Notes: generated by a model from the sequence alone, not told the origin. DNA of 64,000 bases from Namhaeicola litoreus (GCF_042679565.1 NZ_JBHTMY010000002.1:372001-436000); one strand, 5' to 3'. Positions 1 to 10,800 are shown, counted from the stretch's first letter. Numbers and translations: made by a program.

Positions 1-3
1 GTA

Positions 4-1059
4 TTAATTCTCTAATATTTCAAAGCGATTTTGGATCTCTTCTTTCATAAAATTGGTGTTTTCTACGGCTAATTCTGCAAATCTAAATAAGCTCTTACAC
101 CTGTCTAAATTCTGGTTGGCATAGGCAACTTTATAGTATTTATTTTTCTCTAGATAATCCGTGAGCGCCCTGATACCATGTAAAAAAGGCATTAATATGG
201 CACCGAAATGCAGCGACTCCCTTTCTGTCTGTGTGAACTTTAGTCCACTTTTCTTAAGACCTTTTAAAAAAGAAGAAAACATCATTTTGTCAAACATTAT
301 AAGCGATAGATCCCTTTCATCTTCAGTAACTGGATTTACTAAGGTTCTAATCGCATCTCCAAAATCGTATAAAAAAAAACCCGGCATCAGCGTATCCAAA
401 TCTATCAAACACAAGGCCTTTTTATCGATGGAAAACAAAACATTATTGAGTTTGGTATCATTATGACAAATTCGAAGGGGTATTTTGTCAAAATCTATAC
501 TTAAAAGTGTCGAAATATTATTCTTGACAAAATCTATCTCATGATATGCTTCTTGTAAATGCGTGTCTGATGCATTTTCATAAGCTTCTAAAAACTGTGC
601 ATAGCGATATGTTAGATTGTGGAAATTTTGAATAGTAATTTCTAGTTCTTGAGGATGCAAACCTTTGACCAAATTATGAAATAAACCTAAAATTTTTCCA
701 GTTTCAAAAGCAATTTGAACATCATTTGTAGTGTTATAAACATGACTATCTGGAATATAATTCATCAAACGCCAGATTTCATTTTCCCAATTGAGAATGG
801 GTTTGCCGGTTTTTGTATTTATCAAATGAACTTTTTCGTAAGCTGTATGGTCTAATTGCGACAAAATAATTGCTATATTTTTGACCAATCCATTTACATT
901 TTTAAACACCGAAGTATTTATTTTCTGCAGAATATAATTTGATTCACACCCTTCTTTGACCAAAAAAGTATCATTGATCAATCCATTGGAAATGAATTCG
1001 AATTGGTATGCTCCTTTTGGTATATCAAAATACGATAGTATTTTCCTTAATTTTTCCAT
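4..1059 (-). CDS. APH-fold sugar kinase, N-acetylhexosamine 1-kinase-like
   Basis: Probable cytoplasmic sugar kinase of the aminoglycoside-phosphotransferase/choline-kinase fold. The catalytic loop HND is at residues 199-201 with an Asn pair just after it, an acidic LIDLD motif is at 218-222 and DFGD at 232-235. The 351 aa match the length of bifidobacterial NahK (about 360 aa). It is the last gene of a three-gene unit and overlaps the nucleotidyltransferase before it by 13 bases. With that enzyme and a GH109 glycosidase upstream, C1 phosphorylation of GalNAc or GlcNAc is the simplest role. The fold is seen; the substrate is inferred, and APH kinases vary widely in substrate. Confidence 0.75.
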   Translation of the reverse strand: MEKLRKILSYFDIPKGAYQFEFISNGLINDTFLVKEGCESNYILQKINTSVFKNVNGLVKNIAIILSQLDHTAYEKVHLINTKTGKPILNWENEIWRLMNYIPDSHVYNTTNDVQIAFETGKILGLFHNLVKGLHPQELEITIQNFHNLTYRYAQFLEAYENASDTHLQEAYHEIDFVKNNISTLLSIDFDKIPLRICHNDTKLNNVLFSIDKKALCLIDLDTLMPGFFLYDFGDAIRTLVNPVTEDERDLSLIMFDKMMFSSFLKGLKKSGLKFTQTERESLHFGAILMPFLHGIRALTDYLEKNKYYKVAYANQNLDRCKSLFRFAELAVENTNFMKEEIQNRFEILEN

Positions 1060-1946
1060 AAAGGACTAGGATACTCCCCAGAAGATTTTAGTTCTACTAA
1101 TTTATTTATAACCAACTCTTTATCTTTTGCGTAAGTCACTCCAAACCACGAGTCACATACATCTGTTGTCCCAACTTCAAATACTTTTTTTTGTATATAT
1201 TTTTCAATCACTCGGGGAATATAGATTTCACCTTTTTCCAGTTGATCATTTTCCTTCAAAAAAACACTTATTTCTGATGATAATATGTCGAAAAAAGATG
1301 GTTGACAGATCCATATATTCATCGAAACCCTTTCTTTCCCTGTAAAGATTTGACCTGTTGATTGATCTATGATTTTATTTTCCTTCTTTTCTAACGTCAA
1401 AAATTCATTAATTGCCTTAAGCTTTTCATCCTCAAACTGACCTACTCCTCTGGCGACTGATCCGAACAAAGACAAGGTTTGATCAAGCTGATAGGGAACC
1501 ATCCCATAAATACCAGTTTCTCGGTATTCCTCCATAAAATCAGAGGCGTATGCAAAGGCTTTCCTACCGTAAAAATCATCTGCATTGATTACCACAAAAG
1601 TATTTTTAATAAAGTCTCTCGCTACCCAAACAGCATGTCCGGTGCCCCATGGTTTTACTCTCTTATATGACGGAAGAGTTTCTATGGGTAGGTCGTTTAA
1701 TCTTTGAGGAACTACATCTATTTTTATTTCTTTAGGCAACCTTTCTCTCAAATAATGGTCTAATTCTAAGACAAATTCTTCTTTTGTGACCAGCACAATA
1801 TGATTAAATCCTGAATGAAGGGCATCAAAAATGCTGTATTCAAATAGATACTCACCCTTAGGCCCCAGCGGATCAAATTGTTTTAAAGCGCCATAACGAC
1901 TGCCATTACCGCCGGCCATAATTAACAAAGTTTTATGCTCGATCAT
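1047..1946 (-). CDS. Sugar-1-phosphate nucleotidyltransferase
   Basis: NTP-transferase of the GlmU/RfbA superfamily, expected to join a sugar 1-phosphate to UTP or a related nucleotide. The N-terminal nucleotide loop is present as MAGGNGSRYG (residues 10-19) followed by a conserved PLGPKGEYLFEY stretch, and a NADDFYG metal-binding segment lies near residue 121. It is 299 aa, the size of single-domain enzymes without a C-terminal beta-helix. It starts one base after the GH109 gene ends and overlaps the kinase start, so the three are probably translated together. Product UDP-GalNAc or UDP-GlcNAc is inferred from context. Confidence 0.8.
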   Translation of the reverse strand: MIEHKTLLIMAGGNGSRYGALKQFDPLGPKGEYLFEYSIFDALHSGFNHIVLVTKEEFVLELDHYLRERLPKEIKIDVVPQRLNDLPIETLPSYKRVKPWGTGHAVWVARDFIKNTFVVINADDFYGRKAFAYASDFMEEYRETGIYGMVPYQLDQTLSLFGSVARGVGQFEDEKLKAINEFLTLEKKENKIIDQSTGQIFTGKERVSMNIWICQPSFFDILSSEISVFLKENDQLEKGEIYIPRVIEKYIQKKVFEVGTTDVCDSWFGVTYAKDKELVINKLVELKSSGEYPSPLWKN

Positions 1947-1947
1947 A

Positions 1948-3300
1948 CTAATAACTGTCTTTTATCCATGGATGGGGTTTTCTATTTATCCAGTTGCCTC
2001 TGGTAAAATCAGGAAAATTTTGAGGCGCTCCGTTATTTTCAATAGACAACTCTGAAAGTGGTGTAATGGCACTCCAAGCGGCAGCATCATAAACATCAAG
2101 CGGTGGAGCAATATTTTGTTTGGCCGATTCTACAAAAGCATTCATCACAAAAAAATCCATGCCGCCATGACCGGCATCTGCAGCATATTCACCATACTTT
2201 TTCCAAAGTGGATGGTCATATTGCTTTAACCAATCATCGGCATCCTCCCATTTATGCGCTTGAGATTTCCCTTCTATATAGATCCTGTTTCCATCAACTT
2301 CCCAGATTCCTTTTGTTCCTTGCACCCGAAACCCTAGAGAATAGGGTCTGGGCAGATTGGTATCGTGCGTAACAATAATGGTTTCTCCATTGGCAGTTTC
2401 AATCGTGCTCGTTACAACATCACCCAATTTGAAATTGAGCTTGGCATTAGGGTGATTTTCACCACCAATTTCTCTGATATACTTATTTAATCCCCTACTT
2501 TTTGTGGCATGTGATGTCATGCTGACAAAGCGATTACCTCTATTGATATCGCACATGACCGCTATCGGACCAACCCCGTGGGTAGGATAAAGATCAGCAT
2601 TGCGCAACAGGGAATGTTGGGTTCTCCATTTTGATTCAGAGATACCCTTTTCTCCAAATTCAGCACCCTTACCATAGGGTTCTTTTCCGTCATTGAATTT
2701 CACAAATCTCAGGTCGTGTTGATATCCACATCTAAAATGAATCAATTCTCCAAAAATATTTTGACGAACCATGTTCAGAATCGCGAGTACATCTCTTCGA
2801 TAATTCACATTTTCCAAGATCATCATATGGCTGCCTGTTTCCTCATGTGTATTCACAAGATCCCAGCATTCCTCTAAGGTGTTTGCCGCCGAGACCTCAA
2901 CACCCGTATATTTTCCTGCCATCATCGCATCTTTTGCCATTCTGCTATGCCAGAGCCATGGAGTGGAAATTACAACAGCATCTACTTCTTCTAAATTCAA
3001 AAGATTCTTGTAATCGAGTTCATCCCTGCCGAATACTTTGGGTTTTTCAACATTTGCTTTTGAGATCAGATCCATACACAAATCAGTCCTTGTTCTATCA
3101 ATATCACAAATGGCAGTGACAAGAATATCTTTTCTTAAAAGTAAATTTTCTAAATGATTTGTCCCACGCAGTCCAACCCCAATCAAACCTATTTTTAACT
3201 TTTGTTGATTTTTGCTTTGCGCCCAAGAAAATACCGGCAAAAAAGATAAAGACATCCCTGCGAGGGTTGCGGATTTTATAAAATTTCTTCGCTTGTTCAT
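1948..3300 (-). CDS. GH109 family exo-alpha-N-acetylgalactosaminidase-like protein (Gfo/Idh/MocA fold)
   Basis: NAD-dependent glycosidase of family GH109, which removes terminal alpha-GalNAc by an oxidation-elimination mechanism. A twin-arginine signal (KRRNFIK, residues 3-9, then a hydrophobic stretch ending AQS) sends the folded, cofactor-loaded protein to the periplasm. The Rossmann motif IGVGLRGTNH follows at about residue 40. Stretches such as LENVNYRRDVLAILNMVR, ELIHFRCGYQHDLR, YPTHGVGP and GHGGMDFFV are those I recall from the Elizabethkingia enzyme, which has nearly the same length. It leads the operon with the nucleotidyltransferase and kinase, fitting release and salvage of GalNAc from mucin-type glycans. 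Confidence 0.85.
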   Translation of the reverse strand: MNKRRNFIKSATLAGMSLSFLPVFSWAQSKNQQKLKIGLIGVGLRGTNHLENLLLRKDILVTAICDIDRTRTDLCMDLISKANVEKPKVFGRDELDYKNLLNLEEVDAVVISTPWLWHSRMAKDAMMAGKYTGVEVSAANTLEECWDLVNTHEETGSHMMILENVNYRRDVLAILNMVRQNIFGELIHFRCGYQHDLRFVKFNDGKEPYGKGAEFGEKGISESKWRTQHSLLRNADLYPTHGVGPIAVMCDINRGNRFVSMTSHATKSRGLNKYIREIGGENHPNAKLNFKLGDVVTSTIETANGETIIVTHDTNLPRPYSLGFRVQGTKGIWEVDGNRIYIEGKSQAHKWEDADDWLKQYDHPLWKKYGEYAADAGHGGMDFFVMNAFVESAKQNIAPPLDVYDAAAWSAITPLSELSIENNGAPQNFPDFTRGNWINRKPHPWIKDSY

Positions 3301-3421
3301 ATGATAACTAAAATTATCCCCTTATTTTTATAGTAAAAGTACTATTTTGATTAAAAATTCATTTCTTTTTAAGTAATCATTTCTTCATTGATGAACAATA
3401 TCTAAATGATCTTTCTTTTTT

Positions 3422-3429
3422 TATCTTTG
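3422..3429 (+). promoter_or_regulatory. -7 box for the M20 dipeptidase gene
   Basis: TATCTTTG matches the Bacteroidota -7 consensus TAnnTTTG exactly, 21 bases before the ATG at 3451. No TTG is found at the expected -33 distance, so this may be a weak or activated promoter. Confidence 0.45.
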
Positions 3430-3450
3430 TGAGGTATCAAAAAAAAACTC

Positions 3451-4851
3451 ATGTCTATCGCAAATAATTATATCAAAGAAAATAAGGACCGATTTATAGA
3501 TGAACTCTTTGAATTGATCAAGATTCCATCCATAAGCGCTGATTCAAAATACAAGAACGATATGATCAGAACAGCTGAATTTGTCAAAGATTCGTTGATA
3601 AAAGCAGGTTGTAGTCATGTAGAAATTTGCGAAACGCCAGGTTATCCGGTTGTTTATGGAGAACACCTATTAAATGAAAAATTTCCAACAGTGTTGGTGT
3701 ATGGTCATTACGATGTGCAACCGCCAGACCCCCTCAATCTTTGGGAATCTCCTCCTTTTGAACCGATAATCAAAAAAACAGAAATTCATCCGGAAGGAGC
3801 TATTTTTGCCCGTGGGGCTTGCGACGATAAAGGGCAGTTTTACATGCACGTAAAAGCTTTCGAATATTTAGTCAAGCATGATCTTTTGACTTGCAATGTA
3901 AAGTTTATGATTGAGGGAGAAGAAGAAGTAGGCTCTCCTAATTTGGGTTGGTTTGTGAAAAGAAATCACGATAAACTCAAAAATGATGTGATTTTGATTT
4001 CGGACACAGGAATGATTAGTAATCAGCAACCATCAATAACAACGGGCTTGAGAGGTTTGAGTTATGTGGAAGTGGAAGTAATAGGTCCAAATAGAGATCT
4101 GCATTCAGGTCTTTATGGGGGTGCCGTGGCAAATCCGATCAACGTACTCACCAAAATGATTGCTTCCTTACACGATGAAAACAACCATATCACCATCCCG
4201 GGTTTTTATGATAAAGTACTCGAAGTGAGCTTGGAAGAAAGGGCAGAAATGGCCAAAGCACCATTTTCATTGGAGGACTATAAAAAAGCCTTGAATATTG
4301 AAGATGTTTATGGCGAAAAGGGGTATTCTACAAATGAAAGAAATTCAATCAGGCCGACATTAGATGTCAATGGAATTTGGGGTGGTTACACGGGTGAAGG
4401 AGCAAAAACAGTGATTCCTTCTAAAGCTTTTACCAAAATATCCATGCGATTAGTACCAGATCAAGACCCGGAAGAAATTACCATGCTCTTCAAAAATCAT
4501 TTTGAAAAGCTTGCCCCAAAAGGAACCAGGGTAATCGTTAAACCTCATCATGGTGGGTTTCCATATGTTACACCAATAGACAATATCGCCTACCAGGCGG
4601 CAAATGAGGCTTACTCTGAAACTTTTGGTGTAGAAGCTATTCCACAGAGATCTGGTGGATCCATTCCTATTGTCTATCTCTTTGAAAAAGAATTAAAAAG
4701 TAAATCAATTTTAATGGGCTTTGGCTTAGATAGCGATGCTATTCATTCTCCCAATGAGCATTTTGGTGTTTTTAATTACTTAAAAGGAATCGAAACAATT
4801 CCGCTATTTTACCAAAAATATGCTGAACTCTATAAATCAAATCTATGTTAA
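3451..4851 (+). CDS. M20 family metallodipeptidase
   Basis: Di-zinc dipeptidase of the M20/CNDP type, probably cytoplasmic because no signal peptide is present. Metal and catalytic motifs are visible: YGHYDVQPP near residue 90, RGACDDKGQ near 127 (bridging Asp) and EGEEEVGS near 158. The lid/dimerisation insertion is present (HSGLYGGAVANP). The 466 aa match full-length family members. It overlaps the next gene by 7 bases. Such enzymes finish small-peptide breakdown; the exact peptide is not evident from sequence. Confidence 0.85.
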   Translation: MSIANNYIKENKDRFIDELFELIKIPSISADSKYKNDMIRTAEFVKDSLIKAGCSHVEICETPGYPVVYGEHLLNEKFPTVLVYGHYDVQPPDPLNLWESPPFEPIIKKTEIHPEGAIFARGACDDKGQFYMHVKAFEYLVKHDLLTCNVKFMIEGEEEVGSPNLGWFVKRNHDKLKNDVILISDTGMISNQQPSITTGLRGLSYVEVEVIGPNRDLHSGLYGGAVANPINVLTKMIASLHDENNHITIPGFYDKVLEVSLEERAEMAKAPFSLEDYKKALNIEDVYGEKGYSTNERNSIRPTLDVNGIWGGYTGEGAKTVIPSKAFTKISMRLVPDQDPEEITMLFKNHFEKLAPKGTRVIVKPHHGGFPYVTPIDNIAYQAANEAYSETFGVEAIPQRSGGSIPIVYLFEKELKSKSILMGFGLDSDAIHSPNEHFGVFNYLKGIETIPLFYQKYAELYKSNLC

Positions 4852-5480
4852 TATCGGATACCCACGAATTCATTTTTGTACATGTTAGAAAATCTGCCGG
4901 TGGTAGTATTAATGAAACGCTCAAATCGATCAGTATACCGCGACCTGATGACCTTATATCCAAAGTGAGAACTAAACTCGGCTGGGAAAAAGATTATCAT
5001 CACTATAGGTTTAGGCAGCATGCCACCTTATTAAATGCGAAAAAGGTTATACCCAAAGAAGTATTTGATAAATATTTTAAATTTGCTTTTGTACGAAATC
5101 CCTATACCCGTTTGGTATCTGAATATGAGTATATAAGAAGAACAAAAGATCATGGTAGGAACAAACGCGTGATGAGAATGACTTTTGATCAATATATTAC
5201 TTTTCAGGCCGCTCGATACAACGGACATCAGGTAAATATGTTGGTTGATAAAAAGGGAAAGTTATTATCAGATTTTGTGGGTAAAATGGAAAATCTAGAT
5301 GAAGATTGGAAAGTTGTTTGTGAGAAGTTGAAAATTCCTTTCAACGAATTACCCCACAATAAAAAAGCGAAAAAAATAAATTATGCTGAGTACTATAATG
5401 AGCACAATCTAGAATTAGTAGCAAAGCTATGGGCAAAAGATTTTGAAACATTTGGTTACCCAACCACTTTTGAACTTTAA
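4845..5480 (+). CDS. Sulfotransferase family 2-like protein
   Basis: Probable PAPS-dependent sulfotransferase of the carbohydrate (Pfam Sulfotransfer_2) type. The 5'-phosphosulfate loop is seen as VHVRKSAGGSINE near residue 10 and the 3'-phosphate motif as FAFVRNPYTRLVSEY near residue 78, with the Arg and Ser typical of PAPS binding. It is short (211 aa) but ends normally with a FGYP-type C-terminus. Translation is probably coupled to the dipeptidase gene because the two overlap by 7 bases. The acceptor, perhaps a surface glycan, cannot be told from sequence. Confidence 0.75.
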   Translation: MLISDTHEFIFVHVRKSAGGSINETLKSISIPRPDDLISKVRTKLGWEKDYHHYRFRQHATLLNAKKVIPKEVFDKYFKFAFVRNPYTRLVSEYEYIRRTKDHGRNKRVMRMTFDQYITFQAARYNGHQVNMLVDKKGKLLSDFVGKMENLDEDWKVVCEKLKIPFNELPHNKKAKKINYAEYYNEHNLELVAKLWAKDFETFGYPTTFEL

Positions 5481-5559
5481 CAAAACTTTACCATAAACCG
5501 CGTCACTTTTGAGCAACATGAAGCACTAATACTGCGTTATATAATATTAAACCCTCCTC

Positions 5560-6669
5560 ATGATGCTCAAAAAATTCTTTTGGATGTGCTCCGGCGCAGA
5601 CACCGATATTTTATCTGATTGCCCAAAGTCTGAACAGGTTAAATTTGCCGGTATAGGTGGAACTGTTTTCTTCACGGCAGTTATGGCATTCCTTGCCTCC
5701 GCATATGCCTTATATACTGTTTTCGATAACTATTTTGCCGCTATTGGATTTGGTCTGATTTGGGGTTTACTTATTTTCAATCTCGACAGGTTTATAGTTT
5801 CTACCATAAAAAAACAAGGTAAGTTTTGGAAAGAATTTTTTCAAGTTGTGCCGCGAATTGTTTTGGCTATCATCATCTCTGTGGTGATCGCGAAACCATT
5901 GGAATTAAAGATTTTTGAAAAGGAAATAGACCAAGTTCTTCTCAAACAAAAAAACCAGTTAACACTTGAAAACCAAGATCAAGTTGCACAACAATTTAGC
6001 TCAGAAATCACTAGGGTCGAAGGCGAAATTAAAGCATTAAAAAATGAAATTTCAGCAAAAGAAACCGAAGTAAATAATTTATATGACACTTATATCGCTG
6101 AAGCCGAGGGTCGTGAAGGAACTTTAAAATTAGGAAAAGGACCGGTTTACAAGGAAAAGAGAGAAAAGCACGACGAATCTTTAATCGAATTACAATCGCT
6201 AAAGGAGACAAATCAGGCAAAAATTACTTCGAAAGAGGATGAATTACTTTCCCTGAGAGACAAAGAAACAGCTCAAGTAAACGCTGATCAGCCTATCATT
6301 GATGGTTTTGATGGTTTAATGGCCAGAATCAATGCCCTAGATGAACTTCCAACAATGCCTTCTCTATTTATTTTCCTCCTGTTTTTAGCCATAGAAACAG
6401 CACCCATTTTGGCCAAATTACTGAGCCCTAAAGGGGCATATGATCTCAAACTTGAAATTCAGGAATCTTCATTGCTCCTCGTTGCGGAGCAACAAAAGAA
6501 TCAGCGGGAATTATTGTTAGGTACAGATAAAACACTTAACGAAAAAGTATACTACGATGTAACAGAGGATGAAGAAGTTTATGCGCACAAAAAACAAAAA
6601 GCAAAAGACCTACTCAAACTTCAAACCGACTACTTTTTTAAAAAGCAAAAAGAAGCACTTGGAAACTAG
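5560..6669 (+). CDS. DUF4407 membrane protein with central coiled coil
   Basis: Member of the DUF4407 family, function unknown, inner membrane. The N-terminal MCSGADTDIL element typical of the family is followed by two close hydrophobic segments (about residues 30-80), a third near 100-120, a long charged coiled coil of roughly 110 residues (about 130-245) and a last hydrophobic segment near 265-285. The C-terminus is basic and cytoplasmic by the positive-inside rule. It stands alone between the sulfotransferase and a TlpA-like gene with about 65-80 bases on either side. Confidence 0.8.
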   Translation: MMLKKFFWMCSGADTDILSDCPKSEQVKFAGIGGTVFFTAVMAFLASAYALYTVFDNYFAAIGFGLIWGLLIFNLDRFIVSTIKKQGKFWKEFFQVVPRIVLAIIISVVIAKPLELKIFEKEIDQVLLKQKNQLTLENQDQVAQQFSSEITRVEGEIKALKNEISAKETEVNNLYDTYIAEAEGREGTLKLGKGPVYKEKREKHDESLIELQSLKETNQAKITSKEDELLSLRDKETAQVNADQPIIDGFDGLMARINALDELPTMPSLFIFLLFLAIETAPILAKLLSPKGAYDLKLEIQESSLLLVAEQQKNQRELLLGTDKTLNEKVYYDVTEDEEVYAHKKQKAKDLLKLQTDYFFKKQKEALGN

Positions 6670-6733
6670 TCTGAAACTATTTTTTCAAACTAATTTTTAG
6701 AATAATAACTATATTCGTAAAAAATCAATTACG

Positions 6734-7273
6734 ATGCGTTTATTCCAACTAGTATTCTTGTTTTTAATCATTTTATCTTGCAAGAAAGAAATTTCTGAAA
6801 CTCCAGAAGAGCAGCCTAAATCTGCTGACAAACAAGAAATTATTGAAAACAACAACATTCGAACCGTAGATTATGATGGTCTTTTACCATTTCTAAGTAA
6901 AAATGATGACAAAGTATATGTTGTTAATTTTTGGGCAACCTGGTGTAAACCTTGTGTTGAAGAACTTCCTTTTTTTGAAAAAATCAATGTAGATTATAAG
7001 GACCAAAATGTAGAAGTGCTTTTGGTTAGTTTAGATTTTCCGACCCAGATCGAGGAAAAAGTAATTCCGTTTATGGAGAAAAATCAGATTCGTTCTGAGG
7101 TTATTTTAATGAGTGATCCCGATCAGAACAACTGGATTCCAAAAATTGATGAGACTTGGTCCGGTGCGATTCCAGCTACCATCATTTACAATAAAAATAA
7201 AAGAGCTTTTTTTGAAAAGGCTTTTACCTATGAAGAATTGATTACAGAATTAAACAAATTTTTAAATCCTTAA
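6734..7273 (+). CDS. TlpA/ResA-like thioredoxin-fold lipoprotein
   Basis: Membrane-anchored disulfide reductase of the TlpA/ResA type. The signal peptide ends in a lipobox LIILSC with Cys16 as lipidated residue. The thioredoxin active site is WCKPC within NFWATWCKPCVEELPFF (about residues 72-88), and the cis-Pro region AIPATIIYN is present. It is followed after three bases by another thioredoxin-fold gene. Proteins of this kind keep cysteines reduced in the periplasm, for example for cytochrome c maturation; the window does encode several c-type cytochromes, but no direct link is shown. A near -7 box (TATATTCG, 6710-6717) precedes it. Confidence 0.85.
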   Translation: MRLFQLVFLFLIILSCKKEISETPEEQPKSADKQEIIENNNIRTVDYDGLLPFLSKNDDKVYVVNFWATWCKPCVEELPFFEKINVDYKDQNVEVLLVSLDFPTQIEEKVIPFMEKNQIRSEVILMSDPDQNNWIPKIDETWSGAIPATIIYNKNKRAFFEKAFTYEELITELNKFLNP

Positions 7274-7276
7274 ATC

Positions 7277-7873
7277 ATGAAAACTATTAGTCTATTTTTC
7301 TTATCCCTCATTTTAACATCTTTCATAAATTCTAATCCAGGGTATGAAATCGGAGATACTGCGGAAGATTTTAACCTAAAGAACGTAGATGGCAAAATGG
7401 TTTCTTTAAATCAATTTAAGGATGCCAAAGGTTTTATCGTGATCTTTACATGTAATACTTGTCCGTATTCTGTGGCCTATGAGGATCGCATCATCAATTT
7501 AGATAAAAAATATAAAGAAAAAGGATATCCTGTTATCGCAATTAATCCAAACAATCCTGAAATTTCTAATGGCGATAGTTTTGAATTGATGCAAAAGAGA
7601 GCTAAGGAAAAAGGGTTTACTTTTCCATATTTATTTGACGATGGACAAAAGGTTTTCCCAAAATACGGAGCCACAAGAACTCCTCATGTCTTTTTGTTGA
7701 ATAAGGAAAACAACCAATTAAAGGTAAAATACATTGGTGCAATAGATAATAACTCTCAGAATGCCGCTGCCGTTACAGAAAAATACGTAGAAAATGCGAT
7801 TGAAGCGCTTCTTTCAAATAAGAAAATTGAACCTGCCATCACCAAAGCGATTGGTTGCGGTATTAAAAAGTAA
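7277..7873 (+). CDS. Periplasmic redoxin (AhpC/TSA-like thioredoxin-fold protein)
   Basis: Secreted thioredoxin-fold protein with an N-terminal signal peptide (about 19 residues, ending TSFINS). The active-site segment is FTCNTCPYSVAYEDR with a CxxC (CNTC), placed as in the NTCPYS-type redoxins common in Bacteroidota and Planctomycetes. The cis-Pro region (TRTPHVFLL) is intact, and a lone Cys lies near the C-terminus (GCGIKK). It follows the TlpA-like gene after three bases and precedes the trimodular gene by 15, so the series is probably one operon. Substrate unknown. Confidence 0.8.
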   Translation: MKTISLFFLSLILTSFINSNPGYEIGDTAEDFNLKNVDGKMVSLNQFKDAKGFIVIFTCNTCPYSVAYEDRIINLDKKYKEKGYPVIAINPNNPEISNGDSFELMQKRAKEKGFTFPYLFDDGQKVFPKYGATRTPHVFLLNKENNQLKVKYIGAIDNNSQNAAAVTEKYVENAIEALLSNKKIEPAITKAIGCGIKK

Positions 7874-7888
7874 CTTCTTGGGTTCAAT

Positions 7889-10800
7889 ATGAGCGAACTT
7901 CAACAAAAAGCGAACAAAAACCTCGCTGAAAAAATACTAAAAACTAATTTTGGTATTGAAGGAGACCTCATGCAATTAGTTGGTGAAATTGATGCAAATT
8001 TTGCCGTATTAATTAATGGAGTAAAAACTTATACACTCAAAATCTCTCCGCTTGCTCATTTGGATTCGTTCAAATTTCAAACGGAGATACTGAAACATTT
8101 GCCAGACAATGATATTCAGCTAACACTTCCAAAACCTATCGCTGATGTAAAAGGTGATTTCTTGTCAGAATCCATAGAGAATGATAAAAAATATATTGCA
8201 AGATTACTGACATGGATTCCCGGAAGGCTGATGGCTCAAGTAAATCCAATTCTTCCAGAATTGTTGTACGACTTAGGAAAAAAGTCAGGTGAAATCACAA
8301 AAAAACTTCAAAATTTTAGAGATCCCTTTGATACGAGAAAATTAGATTGGGATATCGCTCAAGGTACTTGGTGTGAAAATTTTTTAGATCTATTTGAGTT
8401 TGATCAAAGAGAAATTCTACAATATTACTTAGCGCTGTTCAGAGAAAATCTAGCTACTTACAAAGAGTTAAGAAAATCTGTTGTGCATAATGACCTCAAT
8501 GAAAATAATATCATTGTCTCTTATGACAAAATCCATCCTCAAGTAGTCGCCCTTATCGATTTTGGCGATGCCGTTTATACACAAACCATCAATGATCTGG
8601 CGATTGCTTGTGCTTATGGAATGATGGATTTTCCTGATCCTTTGTCATCTGGTTTAACTTTGGTAAAAGGCTATCACGAATCATTTCCACTTGAAGAGAA
8701 TGAACTTGCCCATCTGTATTGTGCAGTGGCGATACGTTTGGTTATATCAGTAACAAAATCCGGGATTAATAGAAAAGAATATCCTGAAAATACTTATTTA
8801 CAGATCAGCGAAAAACAGGCATGGGATTTACTTAAAAAATGGAGAAACATAGATCCTGATTTTGCTCATTACAGTTTTAGACAGGCCTGTGGTTTCGAGG
8901 CTCATCCAAACGAGAATCTTTTCAAAAATTGGGCGCGACAACAGGACTTTTCTTTGTCGGATTTATTTCCCACAACTACTTGTAAAAATATTCATTTGCT
9001 CGATCTTAGTGTTTCCAGTGAGTGGATCGGACATTTAGAAGACTACAATGATCTAGACCTTTTTCAATTTAAGATTGATCAATTACAAAAAGTAAATCCA
9101 GATAAAGTCATTGCCGGAGGATATTTGGAACCCAGACCTATTTACACTTCTGACAGTTATGATAAAATTGGCAATAACGGTAAGGAAAGCAGGACGATTC
9201 ATTTGGGTATCGATTTTTGGTTGCCTGCCAGAACACCTGTAGCGGCATTATTTGACGGTGAAATTGTAACTGCTGTAAATGATGAGGGCAATAAAGAATA
9301 TGGCGGCTTACTGATTTTAAAACATTGTGAGCAAAATTTGATCTTTTATACGCTCTACGGACACCTAACTGTTACTTCAGCTTTAAAATATAGCACTGGA
9401 GACCTTGTCAAAAAAGGGGAGCAAATTGCAGAATTAGGCAGTTATCCAGAAAACGGAAATTGGGCATCTCACTTACATTTCCAAATTATGCTTTCTATGC
9501 TTAATTATACGATTGATTTTCCTGGGGTAACCTATAAAAATCAATTAAATGTTTGGAAAAGCATTTGCCCAGATCCTAATCTACTCTTTCAAATAGACGG
9601 TCTAAAAACAAAATACGGCAAGGATAATGATTCTCTTCTAAGTTTTAGAAAAAAATACATTGGAAAAAGTTTGAGTCTCCAATACAAAAATCCCCTTCAG
9701 ATTGTGAGAGGTCAGGGTCCTTATTTAATAGATCCTTGGGGTAAAAAATATTTAGACACCCTCAACAATGTTGCCCATGTAGGCCATGAACATATTGAAG
9801 TAGTGAATGCCGGTAGGATGCAAATGGCTTTGCTCAATACCAATACAAGGTACTTACATAAAAACATTAATGAATTAGCCGAAATACTATTATCCACATT
9901 TCCTCCCGAACTCAATGTTGTCCACTTTGTAAATTCAGGTAGTGAAGCCAATGAGTTGGCTTTGCGCATGGCTAAAACCGCAACGAACGGAAAAGGCTTT
10001 ATTGCATCTGAAGTGGGGTACCATGGAAATACAAATGCCTGTATTGATATAAGCTCTTATAAATTTGATGGAAAAGGCGGAAAAGGCAAACCAGACTATG
10101 TCGAAATTTTTCCATTACCCGATGCGTTCAGAGGAAAATTTAGAGGAGAGAATACTGGAGAATTTTACGCTCAAGAAGTTGAAAAATGCATTCAAAATCT
10201 TAAAAATAAAAACATACCACTAGCGGGAATGATTATTGAATCGATTATTAGTTGCGGCGGTCAAATCGAATTACCGGAAGGATTTTTACAAAAATCATTC
10301 GACTTAGTCCGTGCACAAAAGGGTACATGCATCATCGATGAGGTCCAAGTAGGTTGCGGTAGAGTAGGTAAAACCTTTTGGGGTTTTCAATTACACAATG
10401 TCATTCCTGATATAGTAACCATTGGAAAACCCTTGGGCAACGGTCATCCGCTTGCCGCAGTAGTTTGCACCGCAGAAATTGCGGAAAAATTTGCCAACGG
10501 CATGGAGTTTTTTAACACTTTCGGAGGTAATCCTGTTTCCTGTGCCATCGGATCAGCTGTTTTAAAAATGATCAAAAACGAAAATCTCCAGGAAAATGCT
10601 TTAAAAGTAGGAGATTTTTTAAAAAATGAATTAAAACAATTGGCAAAGGATTTTCCTATCATTGGCGATGTTCGCGGACAGGGTTTATTTTTAGGATTTG
10701 AATTGGTAAATTCCCAACTTCAACCCTTAGAAGAACAAACTACCTATTTGATCAATAGGATGAAAGAATTTGGCATTTTGTTGAGTTCAGATGGACCTGA

